Positions 1 through 8,564 of a stretch of DNA of 64,000 nucleotides are shown piece after piece; the stretch's first letter is position 1; each line of letters starts with the position of its first letter. Origin of the DNA: Actinotignum urinale DSM 15805 (GTDB lineage: Bacteria; Actinomycetota; Actinomycetes; Actinomycetales; Actinomycetaceae); NCBI RefSeq assembly GCF_000420445.1, contig NZ_ATUY01000005.1, forward strand, positions 84,728 to 148,727, read 5' to 3'. The position numbers and the translations under genes were made by a program. The notes below the pieces were generated by a model. It was not told the origin of the DNA. It saw only the letters and a list, made by a program, of their open reading frames with translations, and did no database searches.

Positions 1-97
1 CTGGCTCAAGAGCGTTAACTTGTTGACTAATGCGCTTCAGGCGCTTCAATGTGCGCCCTTCTCCTGCTCGAAGAATGCGGTCAAGAATACGTACCAC
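1..97 (-). CDS. secA: SecA preprotein translocase ATPase, N-terminal 32 codons (cut by window edge)
   Basis: This is the first 32 codons of a leftward gene that runs off the window. The start is GTG at 95-97, preceded by AGGAG at 106-110 with an 8-base gap. The peptide begins MVRILDRILRAGEGRTLKRL and goes on to ISQQVNALEP, which matches the amino terminus of actinobacterial SecA proteins (a hydrophobic start, then RxGEGxxLRxL, then xxVNxLE). SecA is the ATPase that drives unfolded secretory proteins through SecYEG. The Walker motifs lie outside the window, so the call rests only on this N-terminal signature. Positions 98-240 hold its upstream region and no other gene. Confidence 0.8.
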   Translation of the reverse strand, partial: MVRILDRILRAGEGRTLKRLKRISQQVNALEP

Positions 98-240
98 GCG
101 TAAAACTCCTTTTTGCGGACATAACTTATACCATTGTACGCGTTTCTTCACGCTTCATGAGCCCCGTTCACTCCCAGCGCGTGCGTTCTTCGTTACGTCT
201 CGTCTCGCAACGTAATTATTTACGACGACGAAATCCGAAA

Positions 241-1254
241 CTAGTGGCTACGCTCCACAGATTTCACCGAATACTCCACAAGAAGCTCACGAACCGGCGT
301 GTCCCCTAACGGCTCTAAATGATTAATCGCGTCCATCGCCCATGTTGTGGCAATATTTTTTGCTTCACCCATCACATCGTGCCTGCGAATATCCGCCACG
401 AGCTGATGGCGGGCTTCACTATCCAAATCGGTTACACGATTCCAGCGGTCAAGTATGCTGTCCCCCGCACTATCGAGCTGCCCGGACGCACTCCATTCTT
501 GAAGCAAAATAATCGGCATGGTGATAACGCCCGCTTTAATATCTGCGCCGGGATCTTTCCCGCTCGTCGCATCATCTGACATAACGTCGATATAGTCATC
601 TGCAAGTTGGAAAGCAACACCCATTTTTTCGCCGAAAGCCCGGACTTTCTCAGCCACGGGAAGGAATTCTTCTTCGCGCTCAGGCCCGGCAGAACCAAGA
701 ACACCTTGAGTTGCCGAATCGGCAATAAGCGAACCTGTTTTATCACTCAACACGTTAATGTAGTAGGCGCGCACATCTTCTTCACCCTCTGGCCCGAGAG
801 TTTCCATGAGCTGCCCAACGCACAGGCGGGTAAAGGTTTCCGAATAGAATTTTTGGGTGTAGCGCCCGGCCGCCATAATACGTTTCGTTGCGCGCGCAAA
901 CAAAATATCGCCACCTAAAATTGCGGCCGACGTTCCGAACACCATGTGCGCAGATTCCACACCTCGCCGCAAATCTGAACCGTCCATCACATCGTCGTGA
1001 TATAGGGATGCAACATGGGTAAGTTCCATGGCGGTGGCCAAACTTTCCACACGATCAGACTCCGGTTCCGGCCCTAAATAGGAACACACCAACGTTAACG
1101 CGGGGCGAAGCCTTTTCCCTCCGGCACGCATGAGATGACTCGTCACCGGGCGAGCCCTGATTGGCCCCAGGTTCGTTTCTTTTGCGAGGATTTTTTCCAC
1201 GCCCTTCATGCGCTCGGCAACCCGTGTGCGTATTTTATCTGTTGTTAAAGTCAT
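241..1254 (-). CDS. Polyprenyl diphosphate synthase (menaquinone side chain)
   Basis: This 337-residue trans-prenyltransferase builds the long isoprenoid diphosphate later attached to the naphthoquinone ring. Both Asp-rich metal and diphosphate motifs are present: DDVMD at about 87-91 and DDYID at about 219-223, with a GGKRLRP segment near 46-51 for the homoallylic substrate. The start is the ATG at 1252-1254, which overlaps the menG stop codon as ATGA, rather than an in-frame start 126 bases upstream inside menG. The overlap implies translational coupling, and menA lies 3 kb away, so the menaquinone role is well supported by context. Chain length (hepta-, octa- or nonaprenyl) cannot be read from sequence. 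Equivalent genes are called hepS, hepT, ispB or grcC1. Confidence 0.93.
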   Translation of the reverse strand: MTLTTDKIRTRVAERMKGVEKILAKETNLGPIRARPVTSHLMRAGGKRLRPALTLVCSYLGPEPESDRVESLATAMELTHVASLYHDDVMDGSDLRRGVESAHMVFGTSAAILGGDILFARATKRIMAAGRYTQKFYSETFTRLCVGQLMETLGPEGEEDVRAYYINVLSDKTGSLIADSATQGVLGSAGPEREEEFLPVAEKVRAFGEKMGVAFQLADDYIDVMSDDATSGKDPGADIKAGVITMPIILLQEWSASGQLDSAGDSILDRWNRVTDLDSEARHQLVADIRRHDVMGEAKNIATTWAMDAINHLEPLGDTPVRELLVEYSVKSVERSH

Positions 1255-1991
1255 GATATGTCCATGGTAGGCGCAAAAGCACGGTGAATAGCAACTATTC
1301 CGCCAGTGAGATTTCGGTACTCCACCCCATTCAGTCCCGCGTGATGCAACATCTGCGCGACCCCAAGCTGATCGGGCCAAGCCCCGATGGATTCCATCAA
1401 ATACGCATATTCGGAAACACTTTTCGCAACAACACCGGCAACCCGAGGTAAAATGTGACGCAAATAGCTATCATAAACCGTACCAAATACGCGACTTTCC
1501 GGATGCGAAAATTCCGCTATCACCACGCGCCCCCCTGGACGCAATACGCGCCTCATTTCATTTAAAGCCTTCTGCGGCTCCTCAACATTACGCAAACCGT
1601 AAGAACACGTGACCGTATCGAAACTTTCGTCGTCGAAAGGAAGAGCGGTTGTGTCCGCCTGTTGGAACGTAATGTGTGGGTAGGTTTTACGTGCTTTTTC
1701 CAACATTCCCGACGAAAAATCTATCCCCACCACTCTCGCGCCAAAACCTTCATATTCGGCGGTGGATGTACCTGTACCGCAGGCTATATCAAGAATTCGC
1801 TGCCCGGGCTGAATATCGAGCGCCACAAGAACCGCTTTACGCCACAGCCGAACCTGCCCAAAACTGAGGACATCGTTAGCGAGATCGTAACGTGGCGCGA
1901 TTTTATCGAACATACCAGATATTTTTCCGGCCTCCTTATCGACAAATCCCTGTTCATTGAGATGTGATTCACGAGGAAGGCTTTTGTTCAT
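1251..1991 (-). CDS. menG: Demethylmenaquinone C-methyltransferase
   Basis: This class I SAM-dependent methyltransferase of the UbiE/MenG family makes the last methylation of menaquinone (246 residues from the chosen start). Visible motifs are MFDKIAPRYDLAND near 27-40, the SAM loop DIACGTG near 68-74, CSYGLRN and then RPGGRVVIAEF. I start at the ATG at 1989-1991. An in-frame GTG at 2022-2024 adds 11 residues, but its GGAGGT lies directly against the start codon with no spacing, so either start is possible. Its stop overlaps the start of the downstream polyprenyl synthase, so the two are an operon. Methylation of demethylmenaquinone is established for the family. Confidence 0.93.
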   Translation of the reverse strand: MNKSLPRESHLNEQGFVDKEAGKISGMFDKIAPRYDLANDVLSFGQVRLWRKAVLVALDIQPGQRILDIACGTGTSTAEYEGFGARVVGIDFSSGMLEKARKTYPHITFQQADTTALPFDDESFDTVTCSYGLRNVEEPQKALNEMRRVLRPGGRVVIAEFSHPESRVFGTVYDSYLRHILPRVAGVVAKSVSEYAYLMESIGAWPDQLGVAQMLHHAGLNGVEYRNLTGGIVAIHRAFAPTMDIS

Positions 1992-2156
1992 GGGACTATC
2001 TTCACATAAAACGACACTTTTCACACCTCCGATACGGAAAAGCTCAAAACTTTTCTTTCCCCGCGTAAACTAGAAGAGCTAATATGATGAACCCGGCATC
2101 GCCCAAAAATTTTCAGCGTATGCTGAGGGATATCACGCATATAGGAAGGATTTTAA

Positions 2157-3971
2157 ATGCCCGAGCAGGAAACTCCGAAAAACACATCGGACCTTTTTAG
2201 CACCTGGGATAACGATAATGTTGCAACACCGCAGGTTTCTAAACCACACGAGTCGAAACTAAAATCCCCCGAACTTCTCTCGGCTATTCGTCGCACTTTC
2301 TCACGCCAAACGTGGTTTGTTTCCTTGCTTTCGCCCGTCGTCGCCGTTCTTATCGGATTCCTTGTTTCGCTGTTTACAGTTCTTGCACAAGGCAACCTTT
2401 TCCTTAACGCAACGCTAGCGGGCACGCAACCCACCCTCCCAGCCATACCTTCCGCGTTGCTCGTCACTGCTTTAGGTTTGGGAGGAACCTGGAATATTAC
2501 TATTACTCTTCCCTCGGCTCCACAGCTTGCTCCACGTGCGCCGATACACATTGATCTTTTTGTTCCCGCGCTAACAATCACTGTTATAGTCGGCCTCACA
2601 CTTTACCTTTGCCACATGTTTGTTGGGCGAGGAAAACGCAATTCCACGCTACTCGTATGGATACCTGCATGGATTTCAGCCCTCACGTTGAGCGCATTAG
2701 CCGCACTTCTGGCATTCTCCACAAAAGTTTTTTTGGAGTCTCCTGTACCGTCGCTCGGTACAACAACGTTTGTTGCCCAGCCAAGCATCTGGTTAACGGC
2801 GCTTCTTGCCCTACCCGTCGGACTGTTCTGTTCAGCCTTCGGCAGGCTTTCGACCCTGAAAAACTCGCCCTCAACACGTTTCGCTCTCACCAGCGCCTCC
2901 TTCATCCCCACCTTTGCCCACGCGGTACGTATCGCTTTTGCCGTATATCTTGCGGGAGCACTTGTTTGTGGACTCGCCAGCCTACCTCCGGCTATCGATT
3001 ATCTAATACAGATACCGGGCGCTTCATTCATTAGTTTTATCCCGTTCATTTTCACTATAGGTGTCGCCGCCCTTCAAGGACTTTTGATGGGTGTTGGCTT
3101 CATAAATGTCGCCTCAACAATGAGGCCTTCCGCCCACCAAACGGCACTCATCCTGCCTATAATGCCTTCGTGGGAGGTAGTGTGCGGGTTTATTTTACTC
3201 TTCGCCCTGTTGTTGGGCGCTGCCTACCGTTGGGGTCGTACTCGCGATCCACTTCTCGAATATGGGCCTTTTGCTTGGATTCCTATGCCTTTCGCCTTCA
3301 CATCCGTCCTGGCAATCCTCAATGTTATTGGCAGGGCTTCCATCACGACTTCCGACCGAAATATCAAGCAAATGTTCTCTTTCGGTATTTCCTGGTATGT
3401 AATCTTTGCAGGTGTGGTTCTCGGGCTTATTGTTGAAGGCCTCTCCCGTATTTTCCGCACCAAACCACCGGTTTCTGAAACTTCCGGGTTCCTTTTGCCC
3501 CACGAATCCAGCATTCCTGGGCGTCTGAATATTCCCGGCGCCCCCGACGGAGTTGCTGTTCACCCCGGCGATCCCTCAACAGATATCGCAGAAAATCCCA
3601 CTGATTATATCGACGACGACACCGAAACCTCTTCGCACCTTGAAGGAAAGGGCGACGCGGCCGACTACGCCACCCATCTCGACGGTGACACCAGTAATGC
3701 AAACACCAGCGATATTGTAGAAACCGTGGCCGACGGAGACACCCCCGAAACCTCTTCGCACCTTGAAGGGAAGGGCGAGGAAAATATCGCTGTAGCTACG
3801 ACGGCAGTGGCAGGCAACACACAAGAAACACCGAACGTGCAAGAAGCGGCGGATACACAAGAAACGACGGACACACAAGATATCCCGGACACACAAGAAA
3901 CGACACCCGAAAACTCCGCAACCGCTTCGGCCAGGGCCGAAGCGGAAAACCCGGAGAAAACAACACATTAG
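2157..3971 (+). CDS. Large polytopic membrane protein with an acidic repeat tail
   Basis: I do not recognise a named function. The first 45 residues are polar, then about ten hydrophobic segments fill residues 45-440, and the last 150 residues are a Thr/Glu/Asp-rich, probably disordered cytoplasmic tail. The tail carries internal repeats: ETSSHLEGKG occurs twice (bases 3621-3655 and 3748-3781), and Asp/Val-Thr-Gln-Glu-Thr units follow near the end. The overall plan resembles actinobacterial DUF6350/PerM-type membrane proteins, but I see no diagnostic motif, so this is only a suggestion. The start ATG has AGGAAGGA at 2143-2150 with a 6-base gap. It is divergent from menG. After the stop, CACATAG at about 3982 weakly echoes CACATTAG at the gene end. 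Confidence 0.7.
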   Translation: MPEQETPKNTSDLFSTWDNDNVATPQVSKPHESKLKSPELLSAIRRTFSRQTWFVSLLSPVVAVLIGFLVSLFTVLAQGNLFLNATLAGTQPTLPAIPSALLVTALGLGGTWNITITLPSAPQLAPRAPIHIDLFVPALTITVIVGLTLYLCHMFVGRGKRNSTLLVWIPAWISALTLSALAALLAFSTKVFLESPVPSLGTTTFVAQPSIWLTALLALPVGLFCSAFGRLSTLKNSPSTRFALTSASFIPTFAHAVRIAFAVYLAGALVCGLASLPPAIDYLIQIPGASFISFIPFIFTIGVAALQGLLMGVGFINVASTMRPSAHQTALILPIMPSWEVVCGFILLFALLLGAAYRWGRTRDPLLEYGPFAWIPMPFAFTSVLAILNVIGRASITTSDRNIKQMFSFGISWYVIFAGVVLGLIVEGLSRIFRTKPPVSETSGFLLPHESSIPGRLNIPGAPDGVAVHPGDPSTDIAENPTDYIDDDTETSSHLEGKGDAADYATHLDGDTSNANTSDIVETVADGDTPETSSHLEGKGEENIAVATTAVAGNTQETPNVQEAADTQETTDTQDIPDTQETTPENSATASARAEAENPEKTTH

Positions 3972-4032
3972 GTTCCTTACCACATAGTTATCGTCGAGAA
4001 AGAGCTTGCCGTGGGTTGGTAGAATGCTACCC

Positions 4033-4941
4033 ATGGCAAGCTTTTCAACATGGATACACGGAGCGCGACTTCAAACGCTACCCGCCTCCATTTCCCCTAT
4101 TTTCGCGGGGGTTGGCGTTACCCTATGGCTAGATACTTTCGATGTTTTTCTGTCGATTTTGTGCGTACTAGCAGGGCTCACTATCCAACTTGCCGTTAAT
4201 TATTCCAACGATTATTCGGACGGCATCCGTGGCACCGATAAAAATCGAATCGGTCCGGCGCGTTTGACGGGTGGCGATTTGGCACATCCGTACACAGTTC
4301 TTGCCGTGGCGATCGGCTTTTACGGTTTAACTGCGGCACTCGGGCTAATCATTATTGCCTTTAGCGGGCAGTGGTGGCTCATACTCGTGGGTGTGGCAGC
4401 GATTGCAGCCGGATGGTTCTATACGGGCGGGAAACGCCCCTACGGATATATGGGGCTCGGAGAAGTCTTTGTGTTCGTGTTCTTCGGGCTGGTGGCCTGT
4501 GGAGGGACGATTTTTGTTCAGGCCGGCGGTGTTCCTCTTCTTGGATGGCTCTCTTCGTGCATTATGGGGCTCGTTGCATGTTGCATTCTTATGTTGAATA
4601 ACATTCGCGATATTCCCACAGACACATATGCGGGCAAGAAAACCCTCGCTGTGCGCATGGGCGATAATCGGGCACGCATCGCCTACAGCATTACACTCAT
4701 TTTTGCCATGAGCATGTGTTTCGGGCTGTGCTTCACCCCCAACATTCACACCTGGTGCGCGGTATTTTTCCTTCCGTCACTCGTTTTCGTGGCGATAAAC
4801 ATTGCGCGTATTCTAGGTATCGGCCAGCCCGCAGCACACGGCGGAAGCATCAACAAGCTGGTAAAACTCTCGGGTTTGACCGAACTCACCATGGGTTTAG
4901 CGTTGCTTGCCACCTTCTGGGTTAGCGCGAACTTGGTATAA
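4033..4941 (+). CDS. menA: 1,4-dihydroxy-2-naphthoate polyprenyltransferase
   Basis: This integral membrane UbiA-family prenyltransferase joins the polyprenyl diphosphate to 1,4-dihydroxy-2-naphthoate, giving demethylmenaquinone (302 residues). The N-terminus WIHGARLQTLPASISPI is typical of MenA. The first Asp motif NYSNDYSDGIRGTD and the second NNIRDIPTDTYAGKKTLAVR are both clear, with eight or nine hydrophobic helices. I start at ATG 4033. An ATG at 4024 (three more residues) and a TTG at 4006 are alternatives without better ribosome binding sites. A small hairpin, GGTAG-aatg-CTACC, spans this start region. With menG and the polyprenyl synthase it covers the last steps of menaquinone synthesis; menB/C/D/E/F are not in the window. 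Confidence 0.93.
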   Translation: MASFSTWIHGARLQTLPASISPIFAGVGVTLWLDTFDVFLSILCVLAGLTIQLAVNYSNDYSDGIRGTDKNRIGPARLTGGDLAHPYTVLAVAIGFYGLTAALGLIIIAFSGQWWLILVGVAAIAAGWFYTGGKRPYGYMGLGEVFVFVFFGLVACGGTIFVQAGGVPLLGWLSSCIMGLVACCILMLNNIRDIPTDTYAGKKTLAVRMGDNRARIAYSITLIFAMSMCFGLCFTPNIHTWCAVFFLPSLVFVAINIARILGIGQPAAHGGSINKLVKLSGLTELTMGLALLATFWVSANLV

Positions 4942-4992
4942 TAACGAGAATACAAACACAACGTGGTTTATACCCGCGTGAATTGAGGAAAG

Positions 4993-5409
4993 ATGCCGAG
5001 GATTTTGTTAATACTCACCGCACTCGCCATATGGATTTACGGGATTATCGACGTGACACGAACACACGATACTACTCGTTTCCCCGGTCGTTTAAAGAAA
5101 CCTGCATGGCTCGCGCTAACGATATTTCTCCCCACTGTTGGTTCACTACTGTGGATAATATTCACTTTCCCCATCAAATTCCCTGCAAAAGAAATTAGTC
5201 TCGGCGGGAATCCATTTTCGCGCTATTCTCCGTCGAAAAAGAAAAAAGAACCCGTTGCTCCCGACGACGACATCGAATTTTTGAAGAAAATTGATTCGTA
5301 TAACCGTTTCCGTGAATGGGAACGTGAGCAGGAAAAAAAGAAAGACTCGGGCGAATCCGATTCCGAGAAAAACTTCTCTGACCCCGACGATAAAGGGCCG
5401 GTTTCCTAG
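4993..5409 (+). CDS. PLDc_N domain membrane protein with a basic-acidic tail
   Basis: This 138-residue protein has the PLD nuclease N-terminal (PLDc_N) fold: two hydrophobic helices separated by a short polar loop (IDVTRTHDTTRFPGRLKKPAW), ending in TVGSLLWIIF. The remainder is a charged Lys/Glu/Asp tail with no catalytic HKD motif, so it is not a phospholipase. Small PLDc_N proteins often sit beside menaquinone genes in actinobacteria; their function is not established. GAGGAAAG lies just before the ATG. The last codons and stop are echoed downstream as part of an 18-19 bp tandem repeat (5392-5465). Confidence 0.85.
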   Translation: MPRILLILTALAIWIYGIIDVTRTHDTTRFPGRLKKPAWLALTIFLPTVGSLLWIIFTFPIKFPAKEISLGGNPFSRYSPSKKKKEPVAPDDDIEFLKKIDSYNRFREWEREQEKKKDSGESDSEKNFSDPDDKGPVS

Positions 5410-5465
5410 CAAGGAACCGATTTCTAACCACGGGGTCTTTCCTAACCAAAGAGCCGGTTTCCTAG
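5392..5465 (+). repeat. Four degenerate 18-19 bp repeats beginning inside the PLDc_N gene end
   Basis: The gene end AAAGGGCCGGTTTCCTAG (5392-5409) reappears with one mismatch at 5448-5465. Two more degenerate units lie between them (from about 5415 and 5433), so the unit is repeated four times at 18-19 bp spacing. The first unit contains the real stop codon, and the fourth also carries an intact TAG. The array lies between two convergent genes. Confidence 0.8.
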
Positions 5466-5491
5466 TGGCGCTCCCGCATTCTTCCTATATT

Positions 5492-6163
5492 TTATTCTCC
5501 CGTATGCGTTGCCGCGCTGGAGTTTCCTGGGGTGACGTCACGGGCGAGAGCGAGAAGTTCGCAAGCCGGTTCGGCGTAATCCACCGCAACAAGACCGTTA
5601 CCTTGGAAGGTTAGCGACGTAACGGAACACAACGCACATTGGCGTTTGCGCGGGTCGTGTGCAAGGCTTTTACCTTCAAGGAATGACCGTAGCGTCCAGA
5701 TGGGTAGCTGGTGGGAAACAAGAACTGCTTCTCCCCCGCGTGATTCGTGGAGAGCCCGGCGCACAGCGTTACTCATGCGGGCAACGATCTCTGTGTAGGG
5801 TTCGCCCCAGGAGGGCTTGAAGGGGTTAATGTACCAGCTCCAGAATTTGGGGTGGGCAAGAATCCAGCGGTTTTTATTGACATTAATGCCTTCGAATTTA
5901 TTTCCTGCCTCAATGAGTTCCGGGTTTTCAATAATATCCAGGCCTGCCTGTAGCGCGGTTGGTGTTGCGGTTTCTACGGCGCGTTCGAGGGGCGAAGAGT
6001 AAACGTTGCGCACATCGCGTCCCTCAAAGAATCGGGCTACTTCGCCGGCCATATCGTGCCCAAGTTGCGTAAGATGAAATCCTCTCTGGCGACCATAAAG
6101 CTGCCCGGTGGGATTGTCCACTTCTCCGTGGCGTACAAGGTGAACGACGGTTATATCAATCAT
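5492..6163 (-). CDS. Histidine phosphatase family protein (phosphoglycerate mutase-like)
   Basis: This 223-residue protein belongs to the histidine phosphatase branch 1 family. The catalytic motif LVRHGE is at about residues 9-14, with the phospho-accepting His in it. SSPLERAVETA supplies the second conserved Arg/Glu region, and VLVSHQLPIW gives the second catalytic His. In actinobacteria, such proteins near menaquinone genes are usually annotated as broad-specificity phosphatases. The substrate cannot be inferred. The start is ATG 6161-6163. It converges on the PLDc_N gene. CTCCCGTATGC at 5497-5507 has a partial echo, CTCCCGCATTC, at 5471-5481. Confidence 0.9.
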   Translation of the reverse strand: MIDITVVHLVRHGEVDNPTGQLYGRQRGFHLTQLGHDMAGEVARFFEGRDVRNVYSSPLERAVETATPTALQAGLDIIENPELIEAGNKFEGINVNKNRWILAHPKFWSWYINPFKPSWGEPYTEIVARMSNAVRRALHESRGGEAVLVSHQLPIWTLRSFLEGKSLAHDPRKRQCALCSVTSLTFQGNGLVAVDYAEPACELLALARDVTPGNSSAATHTGE

Positions 6164-6262
6164 GCCTGTATCTTACCGTCTTTGCCGTCCTTATTTTCGT
6201 CGTCGTCCTACATACGTTACACAACACTGTGAGCACTACGTACCGTAACAACTTACGGACAC

Positions 6263-6292
6263 AACAAAAGGACCGGCAAAAACCGGCCCTTG
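6263..6292 (-). terminator. Intrinsic terminator after bS22
   Basis: Read on the minus strand, GGGCCGG and CCGGTCC (one G-U pair) form a stem around a TTTTTG loop, followed by CTTTTGTTG. It lies 15 bases after the bS22 stop codon. Confidence 0.75.
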
Positions 6293-6306
6293 AGTTAATA
6301 CAAGAA

Positions 6307-6405
6307 TTACTTCTTGTTGCGACGCTGATGGCGCGTCTTGCGAAGAAGTTTGCGGTGCTTCTTCTTCGACATACGCTTGCGACGCTTCTTAATAACGGAA
6401 CCCAT
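6307..6405 (-). CDS. Small ribosomal subunit protein bS22 (AURKAIP1/COX24 domain)
   Basis: This is a 32-residue, highly basic peptide starting [20 protein letters not shown] and ending [11 protein letters not shown]. Near-identical peptides are encoded across actinobacteria (the family of mycobacterial Rv0500B) and were identified structurally as small-subunit ribosomal protein bS22. GGAGG lies 5 bases before the ATG (6403-6405), and an intrinsic terminator follows the stop. The upstream BldC-like HTH gene is its usual neighbour in mycobacteria, which supports the identification. It is too short for most gene finders. Confidence 0.93.
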   Translation of the reverse strand: MGSVIKKRRKRMSKKKHRKLLRKTRHQRRNKK

Positions 6406-6568
6406 CGGTACCTCCACGATAGAAAATAGGACTTGCTCAGAGCAATACCACCACATCTTACAGTGAAAAGCTCTCGAAAATACAGAACTTTCACAAAACT
6501 GGCGTAAAAATTGAGGGGAGAAATATCACCCCTCATAGCGGTGAGGTATATGCTGTGTTGACGAAACG

Positions 6569-6790
6569 TTATTCCCCGATAACGCGACGGACTTGTTCAG
6601 AAGCAGATGAACCACCAAGAAGTTCCTGAACGGCAGGTGCAGGAACGCGATATGAACTACCGACACGAACAGCAGGCAAATCGCCGGCATGAACCATGCG
6701 ATAAACCGTCATTTTTGAAACGCGGGCAATCTGCGCAACTTCAGCAACAGTATAGAACTGTGGCTGTGAAGGTAAGGACATGTGGCTCAT
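6569..6790 (-). CDS. BldC/excisionase-type helix-turn-helix DNA-binding protein
   Basis: This is a 73-residue MerR-like HTH protein. The signature FYTVAEVAQIARVSKMTVYR followed by MVHAGDLPAVRVGSSYRVP is the conserved actinobacterial family that includes mycobacterial Rv0500A, usually next to bS22. The core is a winged HTH with an almost invariant SKMTVYR recognition helix. I start at ATG 6788-6790, with AGGGTG a few bases upstream; the in-frame ATG at 6781 is the alternative. Longer in-frame starts would run through the upstream dyad and are unlikely. The dyad at 6819-6862 suggests autoregulation. Targets are unknown. Confidence 0.88.
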   Translation of the reverse strand: MSHMSLPSQPQFYTVAEVAQIARVSKMTVYRMVHAGDLPAVRVGSSYRVPAPAVQELLGGSSASEQVRRVIGE

Positions 6791-6818
6791 TTCAACACCC
6801 TGAGGAATAAGGTAACTA

Positions 6819-6862
6819 CTACAACATGGGACAACAGGAATCCCAACATGTCCCAATTGTAG
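6819..6862 (-). promoter_or_regulatory. Operator-like dyad at the BldC-like gene promoter
   Basis: Two half-sites face each other. CTACAA (6819-6824), two bases, then TGGGACA (6827-6833) is mirrored by TGTCCCA (6849-6855), one base, then TTGTAG (6857-6862), with 15 bases between. On the minus strand, the outer half-site contains TACAAT, a plausible -10 hexamer, so the transcript start would fall inside the dyad. A regulator bound here would therefore block or reshape the promoter of the HTH gene. The divergent ktrB starts 84 bases to the right. Confidence 0.6.
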
Positions 6863-6945
6863 CCTATTTTCTCCCTCGTCACACCGTTTTCATAAAAAAT
6901 GGATAATATTTTAAGGGAACAATACATCACCAACAAAGGAACCGT

Positions 6946-8352
6946 ATGGCGGAAAAACCACAGGTAAGTAGCGGAACGCAACAACGCGGTTTCGCTAGTT
7001 TTTCTGTGCGTATTCGCGAGATGCTCAATAAAATTGCTCGCGACCGTCCAGCGCAGCTTGCCCTCCTCATCTTCGCCGTCATTATTTTTGTCCTTACCGC
7101 CCTCCTCTCTCTTCCTATATCAACAGCCTCAGGCAAACGCGCAAAATTTATCGACGCTTTTTTTACCGCAACCTCCTCCGTATGCGTTACGGGGTTAACA
7201 ACCGTCGACACGGCAACATACTGGTCGCCCGTCGGACAATTTTTCATTAGCGCAGGGCTTATTATTGGTGGCCTCGGAGTCATGACCCTCGCGGCAATTC
7301 TGGGCCGTGCCGTCTCGCGACATGTTGGGCTCACTCAACGAATGCTCACCGCAGAAGAAAACCAATCCAGTCTGGGCGATGTTGGGGCGATTGTGCGTGC
7401 CGTCCTCATTGTTTCCCTCACAGCGCACAGTATTCTCCTCATTTCACTCCTTCCCTTCTTCCTCAACAAAGGCGAGCCCCTCCTTGCAAGCCTGAGCCAT
7501 TCCTACTTCATGGCGGTCTCCATTTTCAACAACGGCGGTTTCGTAGCCATGCGCGAAGGAGTTTTGCCCTACGTCGGTAACTGGGGCCTCACGATTCCCG
7601 TCATTTTCGGCACGATTGCAGGCGCGATTGGCTTTCCCGTCGTCCTTGATATGTGGCGGCACAGAACCCGCCCACGCAAATGGTCCATTACAACAAAAAT
7701 CGTGCTCGTCACCTACATTTCCCTTCTTATCTTGGGCGCAGTCGCCTTCGCGGCCATCGAATGGAATAACCCCAACACCCTCGGGCAACTCTCCACAGCC
7801 GGTAAAATTAACGCTTCGCTTTCCCTCTCAACAGTCACGCGCTCAACCGGACTGGCAACACTCGATGTGGGGCAAATGGGGGAAACCTCCTGGCTCCTCA
7901 TCTCGACGCTCATGTTCATCGGGGGCGGTAGCGCATCGGCCGCGGGCGGAATTAAAGTGACAACATTCGCGATCCTCCTTCTCGCCATTCGCGCAGAAGC
8001 ACGAGGCGACCGCGACACCGAAGTTTTCGGCAAACGCCTCCCACCCGAAGTATTGCGGCTGGCAATTTCCGCGACCTTTGCGGGAACGGTGATGGTAGGA
8101 ACCGGTTGCGTCGCCCTGCTCCAAATGACGAATTTTAGTTTCTCGCAAATTCTTGTCGAGGTGATTAGCGCCTTCGCGACCTGCGGGTTAAGCACGGGGA
8201 TTACTTCCGCTCTGCCGTTTGGTGCGAAACTTGTCCTTATTTTGCTCATGTTCTTTGGACGCACGGGAATTATGACGCTCGCGGCCGCGCTGGCCTTGCG
8301 TAGCCGGCGTCGCACAATTCGCCTTCCTGAAGAACGCCCGCTTATCGGTTAG
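6946..8352 (+). CDS. ktrB: TrkH/KtrB family potassium uptake channel
   Basis: This 468-residue polytopic protein is the K+-translocating subunit of a Ktr/Trk system. It shows the fourfold membrane-pore-membrane layout, with selectivity-filter-like glycines in SVCVTGLTT, NNGGF, TRSTGLATL and SAFATCGLSTG. The length suits KtrB rather than the longer TrkH of enterobacteria. AAGGAA lies just before ATG 6946. The regulatory subunit gene follows 212 bases downstream. It is divergent from the BldC-like gene across a shared 155-base control region. Confidence 0.93.
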   Translation: MAEKPQVSSGTQQRGFASFSVRIREMLNKIARDRPAQLALLIFAVIIFVLTALLSLPISTASGKRAKFIDAFFTATSSVCVTGLTTVDTATYWSPVGQFFISAGLIIGGLGVMTLAAILGRAVSRHVGLTQRMLTAEENQSSLGDVGAIVRAVLIVSLTAHSILLISLLPFFLNKGEPLLASLSHSYFMAVSIFNNGGFVAMREGVLPYVGNWGLTIPVIFGTIAGAIGFPVVLDMWRHRTRPRKWSITTKIVLVTYISLLILGAVAFAAIEWNNPNTLGQLSTAGKINASLSLSTVTRSTGLATLDVGQMGETSWLLISTLMFIGGGSASAAGGIKVTTFAILLLAIRAEARGDRDTEVFGKRLPPEVLRLAISATFAGTVMVGTGCVALLQMTNFSFSQILVEVISAFATCGLSTGITSALPFGAKLVLILLMFFGRTGIMTLAAALALRSRRRTIRLPEERPLIG

Positions 8353-8564
8353 GAAGGAATCGAAACCGTTGCTTGGGTCGCGTAGACGCGCCCGTTGCTA
8401 GGCGAGGTTGAATTGATGGATAATCGCGCACTTGAGTTCATAGTGCCTTGCATATCCGCTAAGGTTACAAGTGATACCGGTTGTGGGGACTGGGTGAAGG
8501 CTTGGGTAGAAAACCCCACTCGTGGCTAACGCGGACGTTTGGTCAATACGCAGAAAGGATTCCT

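Noticed and set aside
4018..4035. Hairpin GGTAG-aatg-CTACC as a regulatory element of menA
   Set aside because: Five pairs with the start region in the loop is too little to claim control; noted in the menA entry only.
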